A stretch of DNA of 64,000 nucleotides, from positions 2,108,001 through 2,172,000 of the forward strand of contig JANBVO010000003.1 in the NCBI GenBank assembly GCA_030052745.1. The letters are read 5' to 3'. This DNA is from Pleurostoma richardsiae. Lineage: Eukaryota > Ascomycota > Sordariomycetes > Calosphaeriales > Pleurostomataceae. Below, piece by piece: positions 1-9,507 of this stretch; the stretch's first letter is position 1, and each line of letters starts with the position of its first letter. The notes beneath the pieces were generated by a model. That model was not told the DNA's origin. It worked only from the letters and a program-made list of their open reading frames with translations, and did not search any database. The translations under genes and the position numbers were made by a program.

Positions 1-2
1 TC

Positions 3-1281
3 ACCCCAGCCGTCACTGTCTCAGGTGCGCCACCTAGCACAGGAGACGTGCGTACCAACTATGTTCCTTCGCCTGGACCGGCTATCGGCATTCTCTGTTC
101 GCCCGCAGTTATCAAGTTCAGGAAGCTCCTTAGAGATAACGGCACGGACGACGCCGCGTCCTCAGCCTCCAGCCTGTCTTACAGGAGTTCTAGTTGGGAT
201 GGCGGTAGTACCGCTTCGTCTGAGAGAGAGCCTTCCCCAAGTCCTTCGCTTAGCCCAAGCAAGACCGAGTCAGCCATGCCTCCTACCAACAATAGTCAGC
301 GTCCGGAGGACCAGAAGCCTCAGCAATCCTCTGCCTTCGTTAGCACCTCTGAAACTTCCGAAGGCAGCCACGGACCGGCCCACATCTTGATCGATCTCAC
401 CGTAGATGATCAAAGTGACGGCGAGGATAGTGGGATGTCTTCAGAAGCTTCCGAGGAACCTTCTGAAGAGTCCGACGATGCAAGAGTTAGCGAGGCGAGA
501 GGCTGCGTGAATGAGGGGCGCCGTCCTTCGGCACCTTCGATCGTTTCTGCGCGGACTACCAAGAGACGTCACACGGAGGCGGGAGCCACACTATCCCCTC
601 GCAACGATGATGAGGAGCCTGCATTGAAGCGGCGAAAGATTGATATCACGTTCGATTTAGAGGCGGTGACGGTGTACGCCACTTCAGCATCTCCCAAAAA
701 GAAAATCCACAAATGCACTTGGAACAGCGACACCAAGTCCTGGCAAAACACAAAACGAGAGGAGATATTCCTTGAGAGGTGGGTCAACGAGGTCGGGTTC
801 TGCAAGGACGGGTTCTCTATCAAATGCGAGATTCGGCCATCAAAGAGCTCTTGTCCTCTGGGCAAGTCGGTTCTTATCGAGTGGGACCCAGAGGAAAAGG
901 CGTATGAGGGCGAGAATGTGTCTGACGGCAGGTATGAAGTGACGGCGAAACAGATGCGGTCTCTCTTACTCTACCCCACCAAGTGTCAGTGTAAAGGTAC
1001 TCTTATTCCTAGTCAAATATAGATGCTGTCGAGGAGTGTTCTGCATAAGAGTCGATCCCAAGCTGCTCGTCCGTCATCCAGAGAGCGGAGGACTGTCAGA
1101 ACCACAGGCGTCCCTGCTGGCGGCGAACTGGTCGAGGTGCTTCAATCGAGCCACTAGCTGGAGAGACCCGAACAAAAGGGGAGGCTTCAAGACGTCGTCA
1201 CAGCTACCGGTGGACATTGATTGGGGCAGTTTCGGCATCGAGATTGATGTGATGAATAGTGATCGGTCGAGATCCGATTAG
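3..1281 (+). CDS. Unknown Ser/Glu-rich protein, 5' end outside window
   Basis: The frame is open from the left edge of the window to a stop at 1020-1022, so the true start lies upstream and this is a partial gene. The first half is low-complexity (Ser, Pro, Glu, Asp rich) and probably disordered. A short basic stretch (LKRRKID) near 625-645 could be a nuclear signal. The second half is more ordered, with alternating hydrophobic residues and several Trp and Cys. After 990 an intron is likely: GTAAAG at 991 with an acceptor near 1036 rejoins a frame running to a stop at 1279-1281 that looks coding. The exact acceptor is uncertain because several AGs lie close together. I recognise no family. 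Confidence 0.6.
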
Positions 1282-1290
1282 CCGCGAAAG

Positions 1291-2637
1291 TTATTGAAGG
1301 TAAGGTGAATCAGGGCAAATTGTCAAGCTCCGCATCTCCTTGAGACCTTTCTGGATAGTGAAATCTAGCTCATTCACTAACGTTGATATGGGTGCCAAAG
1401 GAAGGCGACGATAAGAAATGACTAGAGGCTCGCTAGCGACGAATCGCGATGGTATAGCGAATTTATCAAGGTATACCGCAGTGATATGGGCTACGTAGAG
1501 GTACAGTCGGCTTCTCGAGGTAGTGGCTAGAAGACAAACCTGTGACCGCAGCCTCTCAGTATCGGTGTCAAAAAAAGTTATAAGGGGAACAGGCGCAGGT
1601 GAAAGGCATGTGGGCATACCGGGAAGCATGGCATTCGTTCCCCTGACCGCTCCTCACCGGTCATGACAGTGGCCGTAGCAGTGGCTCGCGAGATGCTTGT
1701 ATCAAATCTACCCGACCATTGCTGCTGGGATGCCTGACGTTGTTCCTGAGCTAGGGCAATCAGAACAGCTGCGATAAAGGGGTCTTCTCTCTCATCCCGT
1801 GGGGTGAGCCGTCGCAGCTGCTTCTGCCGAAGACGAACAATAGGAGGGTTCCGTCTCCCTCGTTGTGGTATAGTGATGGAAGCATCTCGTCGCGATAACA
1901 AACTCCCCAGATCAAGATATGCGATGGAGGGAGCAGCAGAGCCGAGGGAAGGATGTGAGAAGAGGCCGTCGGTTTGGAGAACTTCAACGACATGCCGACC
2001 GAGACGAAATCGCAGGCTCGTCGAACTGAGGACTCATCATATTAGCAAAGGATGGTACGAATGGGAAGGGGCTTGTCTACGTTGGGCGGATGCCGCAGGA
2101 GTCGAGCAGCTGCTGGACTGCTTGACGCTTGACTTCCACCTTACAGGTTTGAAGTAACGCTTTCACTGCAACACGAAAGGGCGCTCCAGGCGCTGTTTCT
2201 TCTTTATGTTTCGCGATATCCGCGATTGACGATATTCGGCTCTCCTTCGACGTGACAGGTCGCGATGTCGAGTCACTTTCAAATCTGCACATTATGTAGC
2301 GCAAATGGTCGGTAATCCAGTGCAATGGCGTGACGTGCAAGCGCTGCCGCGAGTACTGACGCAAGATACCGTTGAGCGATAACGGGTCGGGAACTTTGAG
2401 TCGAGAAGTCGCGGTCGACGGCGATCGAGGGGAGGTGAGTAAATTCTTTGCGTGCTCAGGATTCGAGGCTGGACAAGTAGATGCTCGAAGACGACGGCGT
2501 GCTGGCGAAAACGGCGGCGCGGCCGCGGCTTTTCTCTTCCGTCCCGGATTGCTTCGAAGAATTGATGACGGTCTTTCTCGATTCTGGTTTGCGCAATCAG
2601 CACTATCACTTTGCAGTCGCGGACTAGAGATCGCCAT
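1291..2637 (-). CDS. Uncharacterised fungal family protein, three exons
   Basis: Exons on the minus strand are 2637-2081, 2025-1620 and 1539-1291. The introns (55 and 80 nt) start GTAGAC and GTATGC. The first has a clear TGCTAAT branch point and CTCAG acceptor. Joined, they give 403 residues in one frame. The start is the ATG at 2637; an upstream TTG is not needed. The N-terminal third is basic and disordered. The middle contains DPFIAAVLIALAQEQ, and the last exon has a beta-rich stretch (LYLYVAH, then AVYLDKF). From memory these motifs belong to a family of unknown function that recurs in many copies in ascomycete genomes. No catalytic motif is visible. The decayed gene at 8.3-9.0 kb belongs to another such expanded family. 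Confidence 0.75.
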
Positions 2638-2953
2638 CTTGCGGTAAGGCAACGCGGCGTGTTGATGTTGACAGCTCGCTCACGCAGCATTGAGCGCTTG
2701 TCTTACCAAATCCACGCTAGCTTAGGTGAGCTGCACATGACGTGCTAGAACACTAACATCATTATCCGAAGGAACTGCGACGGGATGTTAGTACGCAACA
2801 GACAACTGTGGGGCTAGGCATCCTGAACAGCCAGTCGCGCGTATCGCTTCTCTCGGCAAAGATGCCCAGCAGGGCGATTCAGCCTCAGGCAGCAGTAGTT
2901 CCAGATGATCCTCGACAGCTTCGTAATATATCCCATAATTGCCAGTATCTATT

Positions 2954-4304
2954 ATGGCAAGCAACCTGCACACCGTCTCGACACTAGGAGGCCTAACCGT
3001 GGAGGAAGGCGGCGGTACAAGGCTCCTCACCCAGCTTGCTGATAAGGAGCTTTCCAGATCTGCTAGCCGGTGGGGAAAGGATCAGCTTCTGGCTTACCGC
3101 CTCGTGGTCCTCAACTCGGAGGAGTCGTTCTTAGCAATCCTCAAAAATGACCACGATGAACGTTGTCCTGTCTGCAGGGAGAGCGACTTTCCACCACAGA
3201 AACTCAACTCTGAAAGAGTCCGTTCTCTGCTTAATGGGTGCCCGGCTAATCTGTCTTCCAAAACCCAAAGCGAGCTCCTGCAGCTTCCAGATGGGTTTCT
3301 CTGGAGTGCTCTTTCCCGTGCCGTTCGTTCCGAGCGGGCCGAAATCGCGAGGGATCACCCCGTACGGGAGAGGAGGCCGGTCTTGATGAAGGAATATGTT
3401 GATTCCACAGCTATGATTCAAGGATCTTCCTCGCCGGTTCTACGATCCTCGTCGGAATTCGAGGCCGACTGGTACGACGTTGATGAGGACGAGCATGAAT
3501 CGCGACGATCAAAACCCGAGGAGGTCACGGTCCATCTCGTCAGGTGTCTCCTGCAGTGTGTGTTGAACCTCTGTCTTGTACAGGATGCGGACGGGCAAAG
3601 ACCAGAGACAGAAGTGCAGCCTCGGATAGAACCGAAGCGGGTAGTCACGCAGGTCGCCGGAGCCGTGTCCATCACGGCGGAGGATGACGGCGGGGTCTGC
3701 AGAATGCGCTGGCTCAATAATGCGTGGGTGATGGACAATGAGTATCTGGTTCTGCTCGAGGCCAAGAGGAAGTTCCAGGGCATTCAATTCGATGATAAAT
3801 CGGGCAGATATAAGCCTATTGTTCCGACCGACAACCTGGCTCAGTGTCTTGGCGAGGCGGTGATCGCCTGGAAAGAGCATCAGCAACTGCTGCGGCATGG
3901 GTAACACCTTTCCCAATCCTAGTATCAAGATCACATTGCTCGCCTCCGGTAGCTGATGTCGACATGAGCTTTGCAGCGTTTTCCTCGTGGCGGCGACTAA
4001 TACCTTCTTACGGTTCATCCACTTTAAGTTTGGCCGTGATTATGCGGAGTACCTCGATGCTTCGGACGAAGCCACCCAGAAGCACATAGCCAACGATCAG
4101 GACAAAGACACATTCGTGTACATGCACGGTACAGAGTGGTTTAATATTCAGTCTCGCGAAGGGAGGCAGGCTGTCCTGTGTCACATATTGGCTATATTGA
4201 GATGGCATGACGACCATGAGTTGTCACGCGGCCGAGCCTCTGCTGAAGAGGATAGCGATCAGGACTATGACGAAGACTCTATGGATATGGATGGGGATGA
4301 TTAG
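2954..4304 (+). CDS. Unknown protein, possible PD-(D/E)XK nuclease-like fold
   Basis: Exons are 2954-3900 and 3977-4304, with a 76-nt intron (GTAACA, TTTGCAG acceptor). The product is 424 residues and starts at ATG 2954. The N-terminal part has a CPVC pair near residue 75 and an acidic linker. The central part has DNEYLVLLEAKRKF followed about 30 residues later by a Q-x3-GEA segment. That order (acidic residue, E-x-K, then Q/E helix) is what the PD-(D/E)XK-like domain of many fungal effector or Crinkler-like proteins shows, but I rely on motif layout only. The C-terminus is very acidic and ends in Asp-rich sequence. It could be a degraded or non-nuclease relative; a zinc-binding function through the CPVC pair is the main alternative. 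Confidence 0.7.
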
Positions 4305-4590
4305 GAGCCCGGGCCCTCTGCATGCAGCACAGGACAGACTGCAACGTCGTCGATTTTTGTATCGAGTCGAACGGAGTCACAAACCTGTTAGTTGTCCGTC
4401 TCGGCCATTACGCATTTTAAGGTTCTGGGGCAATCGCAAATTGAAGAACTGTCAAGGCTAGATCCAGGTTTCGATGTCAAGAAACTTGACATTCCAAATA
4501 GAAGCGTTGAGTATTCAAGGCCGGTTTCAACTTATATCAGCAACTACAACTCCATCATTGGAGGTCTAAGCTCAATACCCTTGGTTCCTA

Positions 4591-5184
4591 CTATCTGTGA
4601 ATCTTCATTCTTCGTATACGCTCTGTAAGCTCCCGAACGTCGGCGTCCTCGTCACTCTTCTCCTCTCTAGCTTCCGGCTTAGAGCGCATCGGATTGGCCG
4701 CATTGAACTCGGTGTCGGAACCATCTTCATCATTTTCGTCGAGTTCCCGGTTCCCGCGTGCTTTGGACTCCTCTTCACTACTTTTGCTGAGTTTCCGATT
4801 CTTTGGCGCTCTGGGCATAATCTTGCTGTAGTCTGATAGGCCGATGCACGCGCGTCCTGGGATAACCTTTAATGCTAAGAGAAAGGCGCGAGCTCTCTTC
4901 TTGTCCTTCACGCCGCCAGCGCCTTCAAAACGGCGCCTTTCTTCCAAGAGATCTTCCCAGCTGTCGAGGAGCGACTCGAGCTGGTTTCCGATATTGTCGA
5001 AAACCTTTACATCCCTCTTCAATAATTCCCGCAGCTCTTTTTTGACTTCTTTTGACTTCAAGTCGCGGATTCTTTGCATCTCTTCGCGTTCCCGTGGCAG
5101 AAGAGGGCTTCGACCTTTCTTCGACAGGAGGCTGTCCCAATGCGCTGCCAATTGTGATACGAGGCCTTCCTTTGCTGACGACAT
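4591..5184 (-). CDS. Helical/acidic paralogue A of a three-member family
   Basis: This is a single-exon gene of 197 residues. The start is taken at ATG 5184 (MSSAKEG), because the alignment with the paralogue at 25.7 kb begins just after it. The N-terminal 110 residues are predicted all-helical, with SPLLPREREE, VKVFDN and LLDSWEDLLEERRRF, closing with LALKVIPGRACIGL. The rest is charged, Ser/Glu/Asp rich and probably disordered with basic patches, as in nuclear proteins. The same block order occurs at 25667-26464 (close relative) and 13100-14572 (distant relative). I do not recognise the family outside this window and assign no function. Confidence 0.75.
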   Translation of the reverse strand: MSSAKEGLVSQLAAHWDSLLSKKGRSPLLPREREEMQRIRDLKSKEVKKELRELLKRDVKVFDNIGNQLESLLDSWEDLLEERRRFEGAGGVKDKKRARAFLLALKVIPGRACIGLSDYSKIMPRAPKNRKLSKSSEEESKARGNRELDENDEDGSDTEFNAANPMRSKPEAREEKSDEDADVRELTERIRRMKIHR

Positions 5185-5668
5185 GGTGACAGACCTGAAC
5201 GAGTTGATCAGAGTATGTAAAATATGAAGATGATAGCTGCCGATAGATGGCCACCATAGAGAACTGACAGACACAGGGTCTGGGAGGGTCGCGATCTTAT
5301 CTAGAAGCGTGGGAGGCTACCTAGAGGAGCCCAAATCCATTCTTAATTTTAAACAAGTTATTAACTCGCAACTGATGAATAACTAGGGTGGTCCAACAAC
5401 AGGACAGGGTGGAGACGAAAAGGCCGCCCGAGTCCCGTTAGGCTAGAGGTGTAGGCGAAGCCCGTGTCTGTTGCACCCTACCAAGTGGCCGTGCAAGCGT
5501 TCGCGGATCACGCTCATCAAAATTATCAGTAGATGAAATGAATGAATTACGCAGTTGCTAAGTGACATGGAATAGTAACTTCCACTACCGGTCTCATTAG
5601 GTCGTTCCAGATCGTCCTAGAGACGTCAAGTGAACGCTCTACAGCAGGTACGTTAACGATTGCATCCC
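5185..5668. other. Intergenic, no gene seen
   Basis: This is the 5' side of paralogue A and the 3' side of the SUR7-like gene. It holds short AT-rich runs and scattered stops in all frames. No gene, repeat or terminator is recognisable. Confidence 0.6.
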
Positions 5669-6350
5669 CTAAGCCAGACAGCCTCCGACGCAACACAGTA
5701 TCACCACCAGGGTACCCACCGCCGCCCCCAGATAACGGCCAGCCCCGCCTGATACGGCAGCCCCCACGTCGCCAGCCATAGATTGAACCTTGTTCACTAT
5801 CGTCGCAGCCATGACAGCTGGTACTAACAGTATGACAAGGGGCAAAAACGTCAACAGCTTAAACGGCAGGCGCAGGGTACGGACCCAGAGCGCGGCGCAG
5901 CAGAACAGAAACAGGAAGACGGCGAAGACCAAGTCGGCATCGAGGGCGTAATTGAAATTGATCAGGGAAATTGCTTGCAGCAGAGCTTGGAGGGGCTCCG
6001 GCAGATCATACTGCGCCGCTAGATTCGCCGCGGAAGAGGTCGCCGCCAGTAAGCTAGCGCATTCCGTCCTCCCGTCCGAGAGGCCGATGCACGCGCTCCG
6101 GAGCCCAAGAGTCAAGTTTTTCGGCAGCGGCCCCCCAAGGCCTTGCGTGGGCACAATAGCGACAGTCATGTTGATCTGCAATTCTTAGCCACGGCCACGC
6201 GTAGACGATACATCTCCTTACCTGGATAGTGATAACACCGCTGCTCCCAATATCCGAAGACTCCCTCAAGAGAACGGCGACGGAGAGATGTCCAGCAAGG
6301 CACGCAAAGGCGACGAGAATAAGAATAGTGCGGATCATCTTCATATGCAT
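5669..6350 (-). CDS. SUR7/PalI-like four-span membrane protein
   Basis: Exons on the minus strand are 6350-6222 and 6175-5669. The intron is 46 nt (GTAAGG, GCTAAG, TTGCAG). The product is 211 residues. The first hydrophobic segment (residues 5-28, ILILVAFACLAG) is followed by a roughly 80-residue extracellular loop with two Cys (SACIGL...TEC), then three further spans: near 103-123 (LVFAVFLFLFCCAALWV), 129-152 and 185-205. This layout fits the fungal SUR7/PalI family (cortical patch, eisosome or pH-signalling membrane proteins) or a claudin-like relative. The residues typical of SUR7 itself are not clear enough to choose. It would sit in the plasma membrane or a vesicle membrane. Confidence 0.72.
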
Positions 6351-6674
6351 AGAATGGAGGACGGTGAGCAGCCATTCCTCTACGGATAGGAATCCGCTAT
6401 GTTACAGTCCTACTTATGCGCAAACTGCGTTCGATCCTTTTGGCGCCGTGCTTGCCGCCGGACTTGGGAGAGATTCCTAAATTTAAACAATAGACCATGG
6501 GCGCAGATGGCTGCGCCGCCGGCCGAACCTGGCCCCACACGGAGAGCCGACAACGCCGGGCGGCTCGGGGCTGGCCTAAATAACCATCCGCCGCCCGGGC
6601 ACCTGAATGTCCTTCTATCGTATCATTTACTACATCGTTCTGCTCTATCTTTGACCCAGACCGGCTCTAGCATA
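6351..6674. other. Short divergent intergenic region
   Basis: It lies between the SUR7-like gene (minus) and the small gene at 6675 (plus), so it must hold both promoters. A CCTAAATAA stretch near 6577 could act as a TATA-like element for the plus-strand gene. Nothing else stands out. Confidence 0.4.
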
Positions 6675-7185
6675 ATGCATACAGTTACCGCGGCGTTTCG
6701 CCGTCTCTCGTTGTCTGTAGCTCCGCGGGGGACATATCCCGGCTCCCAATACGCGGCGCTCCTGGCCCAGTCTCGTGACGCAACGGATGCTCATTTGAGA
6801 CAGGCGGTGGACTTCCTTCTCGACTTGCTCCTCAAAAATGGGATCCCCTGCGCTCTTACCATGTCAAAATCTCAGAAGAGGCCCAGAGCTCTGGATATCG
6901 TCTCGGAGTGCGCCATCGCCAAGATTCACGGAGTCTGTGTTTCCAACGCGGACCGGTAAGCAGCCCGCCTAACGCTCTGGGCTACGTCTGACACTACGTA
7001 GGATTCTCAGGCCGCGCGGACCGGACATGGAAACCATGAAGATATTTGTGGCTACTGGCGGAGAATTCCTGCAGGGACTGCCTAAGGTCTGGGTGTGCAT
7101 CAATCTGTTGACGCTGCACCCCGGGACGGAGCGCCAGGACGATCTCTATGACAGATGGTTTGTCTTTTCAAATCAAGCCCAATAA
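6675..7185 (+). CDS. Unknown 154-residue protein
   Basis: Exons are 6675-6955 and 7002-7185. The 46-nt intron starts GTAAGC, contains CCTAAC, and ends CGTAG. The split CGG codon restores the frame and gives 154 residues. The N-terminus is basic with some amphipathic character (MHTVTAAFRRLSLSV) and could be a mitochondrial presequence, though this is weak. The middle is helical (LRQAVDFLLDLLLKNG). The C-terminal exon is hydrophobic and beta-rich (PKVWVCINLLTLHPG). No known domain is recognised. It lies directly 3' of the LINE-bearing relic on the other strand. Confidence 0.65.
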
Positions 7186-7499
7186 GGGGACTTCTACAAT
7201 AGCTAGATACGAGTTCGAATTTTTAAGATATCTACCTGCGTGCTCGGCTCTGAAACTAGGTGATAGACGTGCTGAATCGGTGAAACGAGTACACACAACT
7301 TATTACGCCGGGCGGCTAAGCCAAAAGGGCAACTATTGCAGATACCTAGGTACACTTCTTGGTATATGTGCTGATCTCGTGAAAGCCCTTCTGCTGTCCA
7401 CTTCCGCTTGTTATGTCTCCATTTATGCCTCCTTGCTACGGAATCCCGCGGTTAAGTCAATTAGCTGGCTAGCTTGAAGCCATTCCTCCAAGTGTCCAG
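7186..7499. other. Intergenic, no gene seen
   Basis: It lies between the end of the 6675 gene and the 3' end of the LINE fragment. It contains a CCTAGGTA-type palindrome near 7345. I found no continuation of the gene that the LINE interrupts. Confidence 0.5.
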
Positions 7500-8280
7500 T
7501 GTCCTATCTACGGCGGCTGGAGCAGTGCCGGCTGTCTATGTACGCGGTGATGGGTCTACGTGGGATGTGGTATGAAGTGGGGATTATGTATGGTGTCCAG
7601 ATTTGGCTCCTCGTTAGCTTGCCTCGAGCCGACCTGTGGCTCTGATAAATCCTATTGTGGCGTGCACTGCGTCCACATTCGGCGTCCATGTCTGATCATC
7701 TGATGGTGACTTGCCTCCTAGGTAGAAGGAGAGGTTGCCCCTGAGCGTCGTCGTGCATTGAAGCATCTCGGTCCGGTGTGTCGTCCACTTTTTACATCTG
7801 AAGAGAAGATGCTCGACGGTCTCTCTCGCTTGTGCGCAGTCGCACAGGTCTGACGTTACCGCTTTGATTCGATAGAGGTGCGGGTTCAACCTGGCCATGC
7901 CGGTCCTGAGCTGGGCGAATCCGCTTCGCTCTTTCCATGGCAGTCGTTCGTAAAGTTGCTGCGTGTGCTTGCCTGGCAATGCTGCATCCACCCTCTTGGA
8001 GTGCCTTCCGACATTTTCGGGTAAGGTTCTGTTTGGACAGCGTGTTGATCGTGCCCTACCAAGTGTTGTCGATTTCATCAGGGGAAACTGCCTCTGTGGT
8101 GCCGCGCCCTGCTGGGTCGCGTTCCGTGCTTCTTCCTTGGCGAGCCCCAAGAGGTCATTTTCACTACTTGACGGAAGCCACGCAATTGTCACTTCGTTCC
8201 CCTCGGTGCGTAATACCTCGATTGCGTCGTATATGAAGCGAATGTACTCCTGCCCGGACTGTTGTACTGGGCACGGTCGC
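7500..8280 (-). mobile_element. 5'-truncated LINE (Tad-like), RNase H and C-terminal part of ORF2
   Basis: Reading the minus strand from about 8280, the frame 8324-7614 encodes the tail of a non-LTR retrotransposon ORF2. An RNase H-like segment (NEVTIAWLPSSSEND in place of the usual WVPGH) is followed by KHTQQLYERLPWKERSGFAQLRTG and a C-x-C-x6-H-x4-C finger (DLCDCAQARETVEHLLFRC). This order is typical of Tad1-type fungal LINEs. The reverse transcriptase and endonuclease are absent, so this is a 5'-truncated copy, the usual product of incomplete target-primed reverse transcription. The 3' UTR extends to about 7500; the exact ends and any target-site duplication could not be fixed by eye. Confidence 0.75.
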
Positions 8281-9027
8281 ACGGGGGCCCTGGGCATCGG
8301 AAGATGGGGTAGACCCGCCTCCATGCGGCCTGGCCATCAAGCACCGCCTCATCTGCATCGACCTGATCGTTCAATTCTGCGAGCTGAGTGGCTGTCGCCC
8401 CCCGTCCAGCGGTGCGGGCCGCCTTGCTCTCCACATGATTGAGTGCGACACTCGAAGCTTTTTGCCGATGCGGAGAAGGTGGCTCCACGTCTGAAGCTGT
8501 CTCTCCACGATGAGCCAATTGATATTCAGTTTTTCAAAACGCTTTGTGACGGATCGATCGTTGACGGACATTACAATCGTCGTTTCTTCAGCCTCACACG
8601 GCTTTCCGGTCGACTTTACGCTGTCTGAGATTTGAGACGACAGTTGCTCCTCGCAGAAGGAACTGGGGGCTAGAACTAGGCCGTCTTCTGTCTGCTTGGC
8701 TGCTGTTCTTCTGTTCAGGGTCAACTTCCATTCCATAGTGTAGTGTATGCAGGTGGGATGCCGTTCGTCATATGACTGGTCCGGATCCCAGTCCTCATAG
8801 GCCACATATGGCAGAGTCGTTCGGGCAGGTCGCCACTGGCTCTGCGGGATTCTTGCTGCCGCAGCGGCTTGACCCTCAAGACTACTAGCATTGCGAGAAT
8901 GAAGCTCAGGCTCGTCGTCACTAGACCAATCACTCACGAAATCATCTGCATTCATATCCAGCTGATGCAGACAGCAGACAGAAGCCTGTCCCGGCAGAGT
9001 GGCGATGGCCCCCATCTTAGGGGACAA
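8281..9027 (-). pseudogene. Decayed member of an expanded fungal family, cut by a LINE
   Basis: The minus-strand frame from 9027 to 8371 carries motifs of an abundant uncharacterised ascomycete family: YEDWDPDQSYDERHP, CIHYTMEWKLTLN, TKRFEKLNINWLIVERQL and IGKKLRV. After KKLRV the family sequence continues in a neighbouring frame (VALNHVES through to IFRCPGPPC near 8290), which shows a one-base frameshift near 8455. It then stops where LINE sequence begins at about 8280. The normal family continuation after PGPPC is missing and was not found beyond the LINE, so the gene is frame-shifted and 3'-truncated. The earliest plausible ATG is near 8955. Confidence 0.7.
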
Positions 9028-9507
9028 GGTAACTCATAAACGACACCGTGTCTACGGAGTGGAGTAATCATGTGATACGGCATTCTTCTAGAATGTTCTA
9101 TTGTGGGCCGTAGGAGGTTGATGCCTGTTCTTACGTAGCTAGGGTTGAGAGCGATTGAGAGCATCGTCTTCAAGAGCGGCCAGTGTGAGGTTTTCCACAA
9201 TGCCAAGCATTGAAGCTGTCGACCTGAGGCTTTCCGTTGTGCTGATCCAGACCCTTCGCCGGCAGAATTGCTCACCGCCTAGCCTTGAAGACACTGCCAC
9301 CACCATCTCATCGCCCAATCAGCTGCACCTGCCATTTCAGGCAGTGCTGCCAGAGCCTCGCGTCAACAACAGGCAGCTGCCCGACCGACGCGATGATGTT
9401 ACCTTCTTCGGACGTCCACTGCCCGGACGTCGTCGCCGGGCTCGATAGCGATTGCCGTTTCTTGCTTGCCCTCAACCTTAATCAACGACGAAGTCCACTC
9501 CAAAGTC
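9028..9507. other. Upstream region of the NLR gene
   Basis: About 480 bases sit between the decayed family gene and the first ATG of the HET gene at 9508. Frames are open in places on the plus strand, but no sequence is convincingly coding. A short 5' exon of the receptor cannot be excluded. Confidence 0.45.

Noticed and set aside
1-390. GTG-started frame of 121 residues near the left edge
   Set aside because: It is out of phase with the 324-residue open frame, which has better composition and reaches the window edge.
6399-6674. Longer N-terminus for the 6675 gene using an upstream non-ATG frame
   Set aside because: The region reads as promoter/UTR and the ATG at 6675 is a better start.
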